Source: an uncultured Oscillospiraceae bacterium (GTDB lineage Bacteria; Bacillota; Clostridia; Oscillospirales; Oscillospiraceae). Taken from it: a DNA stretch of 32,433 bases. Location: positions 1-32,433 of the forward strand of contig CAKUNB010000002.1 of NCBI GenBank assembly GCA_934668285.1, in the 5' to 3' direction. Shown piece by piece: positions 1-10,245 of this stretch. Every line of letters begins with the position of its first letter. Positions within the stretch are counted from its first letter, which is position 1. A model generated the notes under the pieces. That model had not been told where the DNA came from and made no database searches. It saw only the letters and a program-made list of their open reading frames with translations. A program made the position numbers and the translations under genes.

Positions 1-989
1 CTCGTGCGCAGGCGCAGCATGACATACTCGCCCGCCCGCTCGCGCAGCGGCACGTGCTCGACCTCGGAGAGAATCTGCCCGTGCTTGGCGATGCCCTGAA
101 TGTAGCCGTTCAGATCGCGGAGCGCCGTAAAGCGTTTGCCGTCGAAGTCGCTGGCCGCCGTCGGGCCGAAGCCCAGATATTCGCCGCCGGTCCAGTACTT
201 CATATTGTGCTTGGAGGCAAAGCCGCGCTTGGCAAAGTTGGAAATTTCGTAGTGCTCGTAGCCGTAGGAGCGCAGAATTTCGCACGCGTCAAGATACATG
301 TCGGCCTGCACGTCGTCGTTCGGCAGATTTGCGCAGTCCTTGTACTCAAACAGCGGCGTGCCCTCCTCGACCTTGAGCGCGTAGCAGGACACATGCTCCG
401 GCCGCATCCGCGCGATATGCTCGACGGTCTCCTGCCAGCCCCTGCGGGTCTGGTTGGGCAGGCCGTACATCAGGTCGAGCGAAATATTGGCAAAGCCGAC
501 CTGCCGCGCCTTCTGCATGGCGGTCTGCGCCTGCTCAAAGTTATGCGGACGGCCGAGTGCCTTGAGCATGGCGTCGTCGTCGGACTGTACGCCCAGCGAC
601 AGCCGGTTGAAGCCCGCGCGAAGCATCCGCTTGAGCCCCTGCACATTCACGCTGTCGGGGTTGGCCTCGACGGTGATTTCCGCCTCGACGCTCAGGCGGA
701 AGCTGCGGTGAATTTCGTCGAGAATCTTTTCCAGATTCTCCGCGCCGAAGAAGCTGGGCGTGCCGCCGCCGAAATAGACCGTGTCGACGATGTGATTCGG
801 CGCGAGGCGGCCGCTTTCGCGGATATGGTCGGCGAGCGCCTGCAGATAATCATCCGTAACGTGCCGGTCGCGGCCGCCGCCAATGGAGTAAAAGTCGCAG
901 TATTCACACTTGCTCTTGCAGAACGGGATGTGGACATAGATGCCCAGCCGCTGCTCGTCTCCGGCCTGCTTGGAAAGGAAAAAAGCCAT
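1..989 (-). CDS. hemW: HemW-like radical SAM protein, C-terminus cut off by window edge
   Basis: This radical SAM protein of the HemN/HemW family is probably a heme chaperone (HemW) rather than a true coproporphyrinogen III dehydrogenase. The translation from the ATG at 989 contains the iron-sulfur motif CxxxCxxC (FCKSKCEYCDF, near residues 24-33), the SAM-binding YFGGGTPS motif, and the family blocks RLSLGVQS, DLMYGLPNQT and HYEISNFA. Near the window edge it reads LREREGEYVMLRLR-like sequence, typical of the start of the HemW C-terminal domain. About 329 codons are present and the end lies outside the window. HemW is favoured over HemN because the spacing after the iron-sulfur motif and the short N-terminus fit HemW; this is inference from the family. 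The start is preceded by GGGGAG and lies 3 bp after the stop of the YcxB-like gene, so the two are probably cotranscribed. Confidence 0.9.
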   Translation of the reverse strand, partial: MAFFLSKQAGDEQRLGIYVHIPFCKSKCEYCDFYSIGGGRDRHVTDDYLQALADHIRESGRLAPNHIVDTVYFGGGTPSFFGAENLEKILDEIHRSFRLSVEAEITVEANPDSVNVQGLKRMLRAGFNRLSLGVQSDDDAMLKALGRPHNFEQAQTAMQKARQVGFANISLDLMYGLPNQTRRGWQETVEHIARMRPEHVSCYALKVEEGTPLFEYKDCANLPNDDVQADMYLDACEILRSYGYEHYEISNFAKRGFASKHNMKYWTGGEYLGFGPTAASDFDGKRFTALRDLNGYIQGIAKHGQILSEVEHVPLRERAGEYVMLRLRT

Positions 990-992
990 GTG

Positions 993-1619
993 TTATTTCT
1001 CCCCAATCTTCGCTTGAATAAACGTGCGGAAGTCGTCGACGCTGCCGGTCTCAAAGCCGTCCTTCGCCAGGAAGAACCACTGCCGCGCGCTGCACCGCAG
1101 GAGCAGCAGGTGCTCCGTCTCGCGCAGCTCCGAAATTTTGGAGTAGCCCTCCACGATCAGATCGTCGCATTCCTCCACGGACTGCGCCAGCGAATGGTCA
1201 AAAAACTCCGTCGTCAGATGCAGCGCATTGGAATGGTAGCGGCGCTGCAGGTCGCTTTCCCAGCGCTTGAGCGCCCGCTTGTCGTTGGACAGACGGCTGT
1301 AGACAAAAAAGGCGAGCACCAACACCAGCAGACCCGCCATATACAGGCGGTCGGTCGCCTTGGTCGTAACATACTGCCATATGGTCAGCCCCAGCAGCAC
1401 CACGATCAGACCGATGCCGACAAAGCTGATATATTGCGTGACCTTCGGCACAAGCCTTTTCGACGCCTCGAGCTGAGATTCCGCGCAGAGCGTCGTCTTT
1501 ACCACAAATTTTGCCGGCTCCAGCGGCTCGGCGGTCGCTTCTTCGGCGATCTCCGAGGCTTCCGTGACGGGCTCGACGGCAGTCTCCTCCGCCGGTGTAA
1601 GATTCTTTTCGTTTTCCAT
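993..1619 (-). CDS. YcxB-like two-helix membrane protein
   Basis: A 208-aa membrane protein of unknown function. The start chosen is the ATG at 1619, which has AGGAG a few bases upstream; longer in-frame starts run into the hairpin repeat. The N-terminus (residues 1-37) is acidic and Glu/Thr/Ala-rich. A short segment follows, then two hydrophobic helices at about 64-84 and 92-108. The C-terminal half (about 115-205) resembles the YcxB-like C-terminal domain: a basic stretch, a middle FFDHSL strand, a YSKISELRET-type strand and an aromatic WFFLAKDGF strand before a final helix. That domain is usually predicted to lie at the cytoplasmic membrane face. Its stop is 3 bp from the hemW start. The family assignment comes from pattern recognition and no molecular function can be given. 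Confidence 0.75.
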   Translation of the reverse strand: MENEKNLTPAEETAVEPVTEASEIAEEATAEPLEPAKFVVKTTLCAESQLEASKRLVPKVTQYISFVGIGLIVVLLGLTIWQYVTTKATDRLYMAGLLVLVLAFFVYSRLSNDKRALKRWESDLQRRYHSNALHLTTEFFDHSLAQSVEECDDLIVEGYSKISELRETEHLLLLRCSARQWFFLAKDGFETGSVDDFRTFIQAKIGEK

Positions 1620-1710
1620 ATGTTCTCCTATCCTGCCCCGCAGGGCATTTCCTGTGAAATCCGCATGGTTTTCATCCTTGTGGGGGCGATTTGCGCCCAA
1701 ACGCATTCCT

Positions 1711-1746
1711 TGCGTAGGGCGGGGTGTCCTCACCCCGCCCTATGCA
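1711..1746. repeat. GC-rich hairpin repeat (family A, copy 1)
   Basis: Arms of 16 bases (1711-1726 and 1731-1746) are complementary except for one G-T pair, around a 4-base loop. The arm begins TGCGTAGGGCGGGG. Similar CGTAGGGCGGG hairpins lie at 9979, 17683 and 22419. It sits between gyrA and the YcxB-like gene. It could help end gyrA transcription, but there is no T-tract on the minus strand, so it is listed as a repeat. Confidence 0.7.
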
Positions 1747-1773
1747 TTTTGGGGTAGTGCGCGCTGTGAAAGG

Positions 1774-4269
1774 TCAGTTTTCTGTTGTCTGCGCTTCTTC
1801 CTCGGCGGCCTCGGTGCGCTGGACGGCGATGACGCGGTTGCCGTCCTCGATGCGCATCAGAATCACGCCCTGCGTATCGCGGCGGTAGACGCTCACACCG
1901 CTGACCGGCATGCGGATGACCACACCGCCGGACTCGATGAGCAGGATATCGTCCTCCTCGCTGACGATCGCCGCGCCTGCAACAAGGCCGGTTTTCTCGG
2001 TCAGCCGGTAGCCGCGCATGCCCTTGCCGCCGCGAGACTGGACGCTGTCGCCGCGCAGGTATTCCTCGACCTGCGTCCGTTTGCCGTAGCCGCGCTCGGT
2101 GACGGTCAGCAGGCACTTGCCCGGCTCGGCCACCGCCGCTGCGACCACGCAGTCGTCGTCCGTCAGGCGGATGCCGCGCACGCCTGTGGCCATGCGGCCC
2201 ATGCAGCGCACGTCCTGCTCGTTGAAGCAGATCGTCATGCCGTTGCGCGTTGCAATCAGGATATTGTCGTCGCCCGTCGTCTTCATCACGGCGATCAGCT
2301 CGTCGCCCTCGTCGAGATTCAGCACGCGGATGCCCGCCTTTCTGGCCGTGTAGGCCTCGTCGAGCTGTAGGCGCTTGACCGTGCCGTTGCGCGTGACCAT
2401 CATCAGGTACTCCGTATCCGTAAACTCACGCGTCAACAGCATTGCGGTGACCCGCTCGCCGCTTTCCAGCGGGAGAATGTTGACGATATTTGTTCCCTTC
2501 GCCGTCCGTCCCGCCTCGGGGATCAGATAACCCTTGCGGCGGTGGACGCGCCCGAGGTTCGTAAAGAACAGCAGGTAGTCATGCGTCGAGGCGATGAACA
2601 GATTCTTGATGTAGTCCTCGTCCTTCAGCGTCTGACCGGAGACACCGCGGCCGCCGCGACGCTGGCTGCGGTAGGTGTCGACCGGCAGGCGCTTGATGTA
2701 GCCCGCGTTCGACAGCGTGTAGCAGCACGCCTCCTCCTCGATGAGGTCCTCGTCGTCGATTTCGTCCTCGACGTCCTGAATCTCCGTGCGGCGCTCGTCG
2801 CCATACTTGTCACGGATCGCGGTCAGCTCGTCGCGGACGATGCCCTTGACCAGCTCCATGTCGCCCAGCACACGGTTATAATAGGCGATTCGCTCCTCCA
2901 GCTCATCGTATTCGGCCTGTAACTTGTCTTTTTCGAGACCCTGCAGGCGCTTGAGCTGCATGTCCAGGATGGCCTGCGCCTGTACCTCGCTCAGGCCGAA
3001 GCGCGCCATCAGCTTTTCCTTCGCGTCGTCGTAGGCGCTGCGGATGATGTGGATGACCTCGTCGATGTTGTCCTGCGCGATGAGCAGGCCCTCGAGCAGA
3101 TGGGCGCGTTCCTGTGCCTTTTTGAGGTCGTAGCGCGTCCGGCGGATGACGACCTCCTCCTGATGCGCGAGATATTCGTCCAGAATTTCGCGCAGCGACA
3201 GCACCTTCGGCTGGCTCTGGTTCTTGACGAGGGCCAGAAGGTTTGCCGAGAAGGTCGTTTGCAGTGCGGTCTGCGCAAACAGGCGGTTTAACACGACCTG
3301 TGCGTTCGCGTCACGCTTCAGCTCGATGACGATGCGCATGCCGTTGCGGTCGGATTCGTCGCGGATGTCGGAGATGCCCTCGAGGCGTTTTTCGTTGACC
3401 TGATCGGCCATACTCTTGATGAGCATCCGTTTATTGACCTGATACGGGATTTCCGTCACGATAATGCGCTGGCGATTCTGGCCGAACTCCTCCAGCTCCG
3501 TTCGGGCGCGCATCGTAATGCGGCCCTTGCCGGTAGCGTACATGCTGCGGATGCCCGCGCGGCCGAGGATCAGGCCCTTTGTCGGGAAGTCAGGGCCGGT
3601 GATGTGCTCCATTAGGTCAAAGAGCGTCGCCTCCGGATTTTCCAGCACGCAGAGGCAGGCGTTGATGACCTCGGTCAGGTTATGCGGGGGGATGTTCGTC
3701 GCCATGCCAACCGCGATACCGGACGAGCCGTTGACCAGCAGGTTCGGGAAGCGGCAGGGCAGCACGCGCGGCTCCTTGCGTGATTCGTCGAAGTTCGGGT
3801 CCCAGTCGACCGTGTCCTTTTCGAGGTCGCGGAGCATCTCGTTGGAAATTTTTGACAGGCGCGCCTCCGTGTAACGGTACGCAGCAGGGGGGTCGCCATC
3901 GACGGAGCCGAAGTTGCCGTGGCCATCGACGAGCATGTAGCGCATGGAAAAGTCCTGCGCCAGGCGGACGAGCGCGTCGTAAACCGACGCGTCTCCATGC
4001 GGATGATACCGGCCCAGCACGTCGCCGACGCAGGTTGCCGACTTCTTAAATGGCTTGTCCGAGGTCAGATTATCCTCATACATTGCATACAGAATGCGCC
4101 GGTGCACCGGCTTCAGTCCGTCGCGCACGTCCGGCAGAGCGCGCCCGATGATGACCGACATCGCGTACTCCATGTAGCTGGTTTTCATCTCATGGACAAG
4201 CTCCGAGGTCACAATCGCCTGATTCGGGAACAAAATGTCCTCCGGCTTGTAGTCCTTCTTATGTGCCAA
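1774..4269 (-). CDS. gyrA: DNA gyrase subunit A
   Basis: DNA gyrase A subunit (831 aa), which breaks and rejoins DNA in the A2B2 gyrase that introduces negative supercoils. The catalytic tyrosine is Tyr133 in [10 protein letters not shown]. The quinolone-resistance region reads [10 protein letters not shown] (residues 89-98), so Ala94 stands where E. coli has Ser83 and Asp98 matches E. coli Asp87. The GyrA box QRRGGRG (536-542) identifies gyrase rather than topoisomerase IV; a second, related QSRGGKG lies at 744-750 in a later blade of the C-terminal propeller. The start codon is TTG (4269-4267), chosen because AAGGAGG lies about 5 bases upstream and the [13 protein letters not shown] start fits the family. 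In Bacillus gyrA directly follows gyrB; here about 750 bp of repeats and a GIY-YIG gene intervene. Confidence 0.98.
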   Translation of the reverse strand: MAHKKDYKPEDILFPNQAIVTSELVHEMKTSYMEYAMSVIIGRALPDVRDGLKPVHRRILYAMYEDNLTSDKPFKKSATCVGDVLGRYHPHGDASVYDALVRLAQDFSMRYMLVDGHGNFGSVDGDPPAAYRYTEARLSKISNEMLRDLEKDTVDWDPNFDESRKEPRVLPCRFPNLLVNGSSGIAVGMATNIPPHNLTEVINACLCVLENPEATLFDLMEHITGPDFPTKGLILGRAGIRSMYATGKGRITMRARTELEEFGQNRQRIIVTEIPYQVNKRMLIKSMADQVNEKRLEGISDIRDESDRNGMRIVIELKRDANAQVVLNRLFAQTALQTTFSANLLALVKNQSQPKVLSLREILDEYLAHQEEVVIRRTRYDLKKAQERAHLLEGLLIAQDNIDEVIHIIRSAYDDAKEKLMARFGLSEVQAQAILDMQLKRLQGLEKDKLQAEYDELEERIAYYNRVLGDMELVKGIVRDELTAIRDKYGDERRTEIQDVEDEIDDEDLIEEEACCYTLSNAGYIKRLPVDTYRSQRRGGRGVSGQTLKDEDYIKNLFIASTHDYLLFFTNLGRVHRRKGYLIPEAGRTAKGTNIVNILPLESGERVTAMLLTREFTDTEYLMMVTRNGTVKRLQLDEAYTARKAGIRVLNLDEGDELIAVMKTTGDDNILIATRNGMTICFNEQDVRCMGRMATGVRGIRLTDDDCVVAAAVAEPGKCLLTVTERGYGKRTQVEEYLRGDSVQSRGGKGMRGYRLTEKTGLVAGAAIVSEEDDILLIESGGVVIRMPVSGVSVYRRDTQGVILMRIEDGNRVIAVQRTEAAEEEAQTTEN

Positions 4270-4338
4270 GGTGTTTCCTCCTTGATTTAATTTTTCCGTT
4301 CATGTTATTGTTTAAAAAGAGGCAAGTGCTCCCCCTTT

Positions 4339-4443
4339 TGTCATTGCGAGGAGCGAAGCGACGTGGCAATCCGTAACTCCCGTCCCTTTATCTTCCATAA
4401 CTGCCTGCACGAGATTGCCACGGCCTGCGGCCTCGCAATGACA
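4339..4443. repeat. REP-like palindromic repeat, full copy R1
   Basis: An interrupted palindrome of about 105 bp. It starts TGTCATTGCGAGGAGCGAAG and ends GGCCTCGCAATGACA, with inner inverted parts GTGGCAATC and GATTGCCAC. It is nearly identical to R3 (4896-5004), in the same orientation, including the non-palindromic middle with CTTTATCTTCCATAACTGCC. Further relatives are at 4501, 10096, 15594 and 19121. It is non-coding and lies just upstream of gyrA. Confidence 0.9.
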
Positions 4444-4500
4444 GACTCGGCAGATTTTCCGTTTCCGTCATTTTAAATAGCAAAGTGGCAGCTCCCTCCT

Positions 4501-4542
4501 TGTCATTGCAAGGAGCGAAGCAACGCGGCAATCCGTAACCCC
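4501..4542. repeat. REP-like repeat, left half only (R2)
   Basis: A half copy starting TGTCATTGCAAGGAGCGAAG and continuing through GCGGCAATCCGTAAC. It then stops a few bases before the end of the GIY-YIG gene. The matching right half is missing here, as if the gene interrupted or replaced it. Confidence 0.75.
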
Positions 4543-4548
4543 GTTTCC

Positions 4549-4833
4549 TTACTCCCACTCCAATGATAAGTCCTTCCATTTTGGGTTCATCGTATTTACA
4601 AGTGCATTCTTTTTTGCACGTGACCAGCTCTTGATTTGTTTTTCGCGTTCAATCGCTGCTCGCACGTCCGATGTAGCTTCATAGTATACCAGCTTATGAA
4701 CATGATAGCGCTTCGTGAAGCTGTCCACTAATTCATTTCTGTGTTCAAAAAGCCGCCGTTCTAAATCATTGGTTACTCCAACATATAAAACGGTATTCAG
4801 CTTATTTGTAAGGAGATAAACATAGTACTGCAT
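4549..4833 (-). CDS. Small GIY-YIG domain endonuclease-like protein
   Basis: A 94-aa single-domain GIY-YIG protein. The motif appears as YYVYLL at residues 3-8 followed by LYVGVT about ten residues later, then the conserved arginine region NDLERRLFEHR and a glutamate in AIEREKQIKSW. This is the layout of the small stand-alone GIY-YIG proteins, whose biological role is mostly unknown. The start chosen is the ATG at 4833 because it precedes the conserved MQYYVYLL strand; an in-frame extension would run into repeat sequence (FAPRNDKGE). The gene is visibly more AT-rich than gyrA and gyrB. It is enclosed by repeats: R1 and half copy R2 on one side, a remnant plus R3 on the other. This context suggests an insertion into the gyrB-gyrA operon. 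Confidence 0.88.
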   Translation of the reverse strand: MQYYVYLLTNKLNTVLYVGVTNDLERRLFEHRNELVDSFTKRYHVHKLVYYEATSDVRAAIEREKQIKSWSRAKKNALVNTMNPKWKDLSLEWE

Positions 4834-4852
4834 AGAATCTCCTTTTTCGTCT

Positions 4853-5004
4853 GTTGTCACTGCAAAGAACGAAACGACGACGCAGCTTTCCCCTTTGTCA
4901 TTGCGAGGAGCGAAGCGACGTGGCAATCCGTATCTCCCGTCTCTTTATCTTCCATAACTGCCTGCACGAGATTGCCACGGCCCTTTCAGGGCCTCGCAAT
5001 GACA
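4853..5004. repeat. REP-like repeat remnant plus full copy R3
   Basis: A degraded left half (TGTCACTGCAAAGAACGAAA, from about 4853) is followed by a full copy at 4896-5004. The full copy begins TGTCATTGCGAGGAGCGAAG and ends GGGCCTCGCAATGACA, with an inner hairpin GGCCCTTTCAGGGCC. R3 and R1 form a direct repeat pair enclosing the GIY-YIG gene. Confidence 0.88.
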
Positions 5005-5022
5005 GACTTGGAAGTCTTGACG

Positions 5023-7240
<2,218 letters not shown>

Positions 7241-7253
7241 AAAGTTGCTCCTT

Positions 7254-8351
7254 TTAAGAAAGAATCCTTCCGTCCTCGATGCGCAGGACTTGGCCCAACT
7301 TCGTCAGGCGGTCGGTTTCGCAGCAGGTGATGAAGACCTGCCCGCCCTTGAGATGGTTCAGCACGAAATCCTGTCGTCCGACGTCCAGCTCGGAGAGCAC
7401 GTCGTCGAGCAGCAGCAGCGGCTCCTCGCCGGAGTCGCGGCGCAGCAGCTCGCGCTGGGCCAGCTTCACGGAAATCGCCGCCGTGCGCGTCTGCCCCTGT
7501 GAGGCAAAGGCCGCGACGGGCAGCCCGTTGATCGCCGCCAGAAAATCGTCCTTGTGCGGTCCGGACAGGCACTGGCGGCTCTCCAACTCGGCCCGCGCGT
7601 GGGTCTTCTGGTGCTCCGTTAGCTGCTGCCGCAGCGTTTCCGTCGCGGCAAAGGGATCCACGACGGTCGAAACGGTCTGATACGTCAGCGTCAGCGTCTC
7701 CTTATCGCCGGAAAATTCCTTGTGATAGGCTGCGCTGACCTCGCCGAGCGCCTGCAAAAACCGCGCCCGATAGGAGATGATCAGCGCGCCGAGCTGCGCC
7801 ATCCGCGCGTTATACTCCGGCAGGATCGCCAGCATCGACGGCTCGCCGTCGCGCAGAATCGCCGATTTCTGCTCCAACAGCCGCGAATATTCGCTCAGAA
7901 TCGCGTCATAATTTGGCCGTAATTGACAGATTACATTATCTAATAGTTTTCTCCGCGGCGCGGCGCCTTTTTTCAGCACCAGCAGGTCCTCCGGACAGAA
8001 CAGCACACTCGTCAGCACGCCCGCGATGCCCGCCGCCGTCTTCTGCTTCACGCCGTTGAGCCAGAGCTGGCGCGGTCGGCGGCCGGAAAACAGCACCGCC
8101 CGCAGTGTCTGCTCACGCTCCTGCGACACCAGCGCCGCCGAAAGCTCCGCGAACTCCGCGTTAAATTGAATCAACTCCTGCTCCCGCCGCGTCCGGAACG
8201 AGCTGGTGGTGGAAAGGTAGACGATCGCCTCCAGCAGATTCGTCTTGCCGTTGGCGTTGTCGCCGACGAGCAGATTCACACCCGAAACAAACTGCGCCGC
8301 CGCCTCCGTATAGTTGCGGAAGCCGCGCAGATACAGCTCATTGAGCTGCAT
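7254..8351 (-). CDS. recF: DNA replication and repair protein RecF
   Basis: RecF (365 aa), an ABC/SMC-like ATPase that helps load RecA on gapped DNA. Visible features are the N-terminal MQLNELYLRGFRNY, Walker A GDNANGKT (residues 30-37), the ABC signature region SQGQTRTAAISVKLA, and Walker B LLLLDDVLSELD. The length is normal for the family. Its start overlaps the end of yaaA by 14 bp, which suggests translational coupling, and remB follows after 13 bp. Gene order matches the B. subtilis origin region. Confidence 0.97.
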   Translation of the reverse strand: MQLNELYLRGFRNYTEAAAQFVSGVNLLVGDNANGKTNLLEAIVYLSTTSSFRTRREQELIQFNAEFAELSAALVSQEREQTLRAVLFSGRRPRQLWLNGVKQKTAAGIAGVLTSVLFCPEDLLVLKKGAAPRRKLLDNVICQLRPNYDAILSEYSRLLEQKSAILRDGEPSMLAILPEYNARMAQLGALIISYRARFLQALGEVSAAYHKEFSGDKETLTLTYQTVSTVVDPFAATETLRQQLTEHQKTHARAELESRQCLSGPHKDDFLAAINGLPVAAFASQGQTRTAAISVKLAQRELLRRDSGEEPLLLLDDVLSELDVGRQDFVLNHLKGGQVFITCCETDRLTKLGQVLRIEDGRILS

Positions 8352-8589
8352 GCCGGACCAGATACGTCACGCCGTCAAAGCCGACCCTGTCGCCGTCGTA
8401 GAGCTTCTTTCCGCGCATGGTGCAGGGCGCGCCGTTCACCGTGACCGCGCCGTCCTGAATGAAATTTTTTGCCATACCACCGGAGGAAACGGCGTTGGCC
8501 AGCTTCAGAAAGCTCTCGAGCTTGATAAACTCCGTCGTAATCTCCACGGGGATTTCTTCGGCGGACACCCGCCGCACACGAACCTTCAT
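8338..8589 (-). CDS. yaaA: YaaA-like S4 domain RNA-binding protein
   Basis: An 83-aa S4-domain protein of the YaaA type found between dnaN and recF in many Firmicutes. The S4 fold is seen in FIKLESFLKLANAVSSGGMAKNFIQDGAVTVNGAP, with the typical GKKLYDGDRV strand after it. It probably binds structured RNA; B. subtilis YaaA has been linked to ribosome assembly, which is family knowledge. The start follows AAGGAGT by 5 bases and lies 10 bp from the dnaN stop. The gene overlaps recF by 14 bp. Confidence 0.92.
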   Translation of the reverse strand: MKVRVRRVSAEEIPVEITTEFIKLESFLKLANAVSSGGMAKNFIQDGAVTVNGAPCTMRGKKLYDGDRVGFDGVTYLVRHAAQ

Positions 8590-8599
8590 TTTTAACTCC

Positions 8600-9703
8600 T
8601 TAGTGCAGTCTTACAGGTAATACCATATAGGCAAAGTCCTTTTTGTCGTCCACCGGCGTGAATACGATGGGGCTGAGGCCGTTTTTCAGCTCCAGCGTCA
8701 CGACCTCGCTCGGCACGGCGCGCAGCGCATCAAGCAGGTACCGGCAGTTAAAGCCGATCTCCAGCTCGCCGCCGTTACCGGCCACGGGGCAGGTGTCGTG
8801 CGCAGAGCCGACGGTGTTGACCGTCCGCAGATCGGCAAAATTCTCGCCAAAGACGCAGCGGACGGGACTTTTAATTTTTTCCGACACGATCAGGCTCACG
8901 CGCTCGATCGACGCGGTCAGCTCCGCGACGTTCGCGGTCAGGATCGTCTCACTGTTGGTCGGCACAACGCGCCGCCAGTCGATAAATTCGCCCTCGAGCA
9001 CGCGGCAGACAAGCGTCGCGTCGCCGATCATGAACAGGATGTGCTTCGTGCCGAGGATAAAGGTCACCTTATCGTCCGTATCGGTCAGTATTTTTTCCAC
9101 CTCGCGCAGGCCGGTGGCGGGGACGACGAATTTCAGCTCCCGCCCGATCGGCTCCTCTGCGTGCCACGTCCGGCGCGCCAGCCGGAAGCTGTCGACCGCG
9201 ACCATCGTGATCGTGCTGTCGCTGACCTCCATGAGGCAGCCGGTGTGGATCGGCCGCGCCTGATTTTCCGACACGGAGAAGATCGTCCCGCCGATCATCT
9301 CGCGCAGCGCGCTCTGCGGCATAGAGATGCCTTTTTCGGCGTTGACGTCCGGCAGCTCCGGATAGTCCTCCGCGTCCATCGCCGTGATGGTAAACGACGA
9401 TGCGCCGCCGCGGATGGAGACTTGTAATTTGTCGTCCACCGTCACCGTGACCTCCTCGTCGGGGAGCTTACGCACGATGTCGAAGAACAGGCGCGCCGGC
9501 ATGACGCACGCACCGGCCTCGGTGACCGCAGCGGCGACCTTCACGGTGATGCCCGTCTCAAGGTTGAAGCCGGTCAGGCTGATGCCCAATCCCGCGCGCA
9601 GCAGGATGCCCTCAAGGCAGGGAATCGTGCTCTTCGGCGAGACGGTGCGCCCCGCAACGGACAGCGCCGAAACCAGCAGCGCTTTTTCACAGGTAAACTT
9701 CAT
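8600..9703 (-). CDS. dnaN: DNA polymerase III sliding clamp (beta subunit)
   Basis: Sliding clamp (367 aa), the ring that keeps DNA polymerase III on its template. The N-terminus MKFTCEKALLVSALSVAGRT, the domain junctions (TGFNLETGI, MVAVDSFRLARR, VVPATGLREVEK) and the C-terminal FVLPVRLH-like end (MVLPVRLH) identify it. The start chosen is the ATG at 9703 because the clamp begins MKFTC and an AGAGAGG site lies about 9 bases upstream. An in-frame start 75 bases further up would add an unrelated extension reaching into the origin. It is the first gene after the dnaA-dnaN gap and leads the yaaA-recF-remB-gyrB operon. Confidence 0.97.
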   Translation of the reverse strand: MKFTCEKALLVSALSVAGRTVSPKSTIPCLEGILLRAGLGISLTGFNLETGITVKVAAAVTEAGACVMPARLFFDIVRKLPDEEVTVTVDDKLQVSIRGGASSFTITAMDAEDYPELPDVNAEKGISMPQSALREMIGGTIFSVSENQARPIHTGCLMEVSDSTITMVAVDSFRLARRTWHAEEPIGRELKFVVPATGLREVEKILTDTDDKVTFILGTKHILFMIGDATLVCRVLEGEFIDWRRVVPTNSETILTANVAELTASIERVSLIVSEKIKSPVRCVFGENFADLRTVNTVGSAHDTCPVAGNGGELEIGFNCRYLLDALRAVPSEVVTLELKNGLSPIVFTPVDDKKDFAYMVLPVRLH

Positions 9704-9970
9704 GGGAAAAACCTCTCTTTCTATCTTTCTATATAGACAGGTAGGAAATATATAGTATTCGTAGTAGAGCCGGTGCATTTGTGCAAAACCGGCGCGGGGC
9801 CGGAAATTTCAAGGCGTTATGATCCACAGGCATCTGTGCAGAATAAATAAGTTATTGACAGGCTTTTTTCAAATCATGCGCAGGACAATCCATGCACAGC
9901 CAAGTTTTGCACAGTACACAGCCCCTGTGCAGAGAAAAAAGTAAAATAACGTGTAGACAATATCGATTTT
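9704..9970. other. Probable replication origin (oriC) with variant DnaA boxes
   Basis: The dnaA-dnaN gap, the usual place for a Firmicutes origin, holds a cluster of DnaA-box-like sites. Against TGTGnATAA or its complement: TGTGCAAAA (9780-9788), TGATCCACA (9820-9828), TGTGCAGAA (9835-9843), CCATGCACA (9890-9898), TTTTGCACA (9905-9913), TGTGCAGAG (9926-9934) and TGTAGACAA (9952-9960). None is a perfect TTATCCACA, but four match at 8 of 9 positions when the fifth base is left free. The sites at 9780 and 9905 are exact inverted copies of each other. AT-rich stretches lie at 9841-9873 and 9934-9950 and could unwind. Calling this oriC rests on position and box density. Confidence 0.8.
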
Positions 9971-9978
9971 GTCCGTAG

Positions 9979-10086
9979 GGCGGGCTTACCTAAGCCCGCC
10001 GCAGGCAGTGTCGATTTAGTGAATAATAAATAATGGGGGTATGCCTTTCGGCACGGATTGAACTATCCGCTGCGGCGGGGACGGGG
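9979..10086. repeat. Family A hairpin followed by family B repeat (copy B1)
   Basis: A 10-bp perfect stem GGCGGGCTTA/TAAGCCCGCC (9979-10000) is followed directly by a family B unit (10001-10086). The unit reads GCAGGCAGTGTCGATTTAG, then GTGAATAATAAATAATGG, a small TGCC-GGCA hairpin, and ATCCGCTGCGGCGGGGACGG. Related units are at 15363 and 26346. No coding sequence is supported here. Confidence 0.8.
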
Positions 10087-10095
10087 TTTCCCTTT

Positions 10096-10221
10096 TGTCA
10101 TTGCGAGGAGCGGAGCAACACGGCAATCTCGTGCAGGCAGTTTCGAATTCGCTGAAATCTTTCGGAAAATCAAAACAATTCCGCGAGATTGCCACGGCCC
10201 TTTCAGGGCCTCGCAATGACA
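10096..10221. repeat. REP-like palindromic repeat, full copy R4
   Basis: A full copy, TGTCATTGCGAGGAGCGGAG to GGGCCTCGCAATGACA. Its longer middle contains GTGCAGGCAGTTTCGAATTC, also seen in R5 and R6 but not in R1 and R3, so two subtypes exist. It lies 24 bp after the dnaA stop and could fold in the dnaA transcript. Confidence 0.88.
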
Positions 10222-10245
10222 AACATGGAAGCTTTGGCCGTCTGA

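Noticed and set aside
1711..1746. The gyrA-downstream hairpin as an intrinsic terminator
   Set aside because: No T-tract follows on the minus strand and the same hairpin type recurs in places unrelated to gene ends.
54..1757. Long plus-strand open frame opposite hemW and the YcxB-like gene
   Set aside because: It is antisense to two clear genes, low in sequence complexity (Arg/Ala/Leu-rich) and has no ribosome site; a GC-rich codon-structure shadow.
4388..4579. 63-codon minus-strand open frame between gyrA and the GIY-YIG gene
   Set aside because: It translates REP-like repeat DNA (LSLRGRRPWQSRAG), with no ribosome site.
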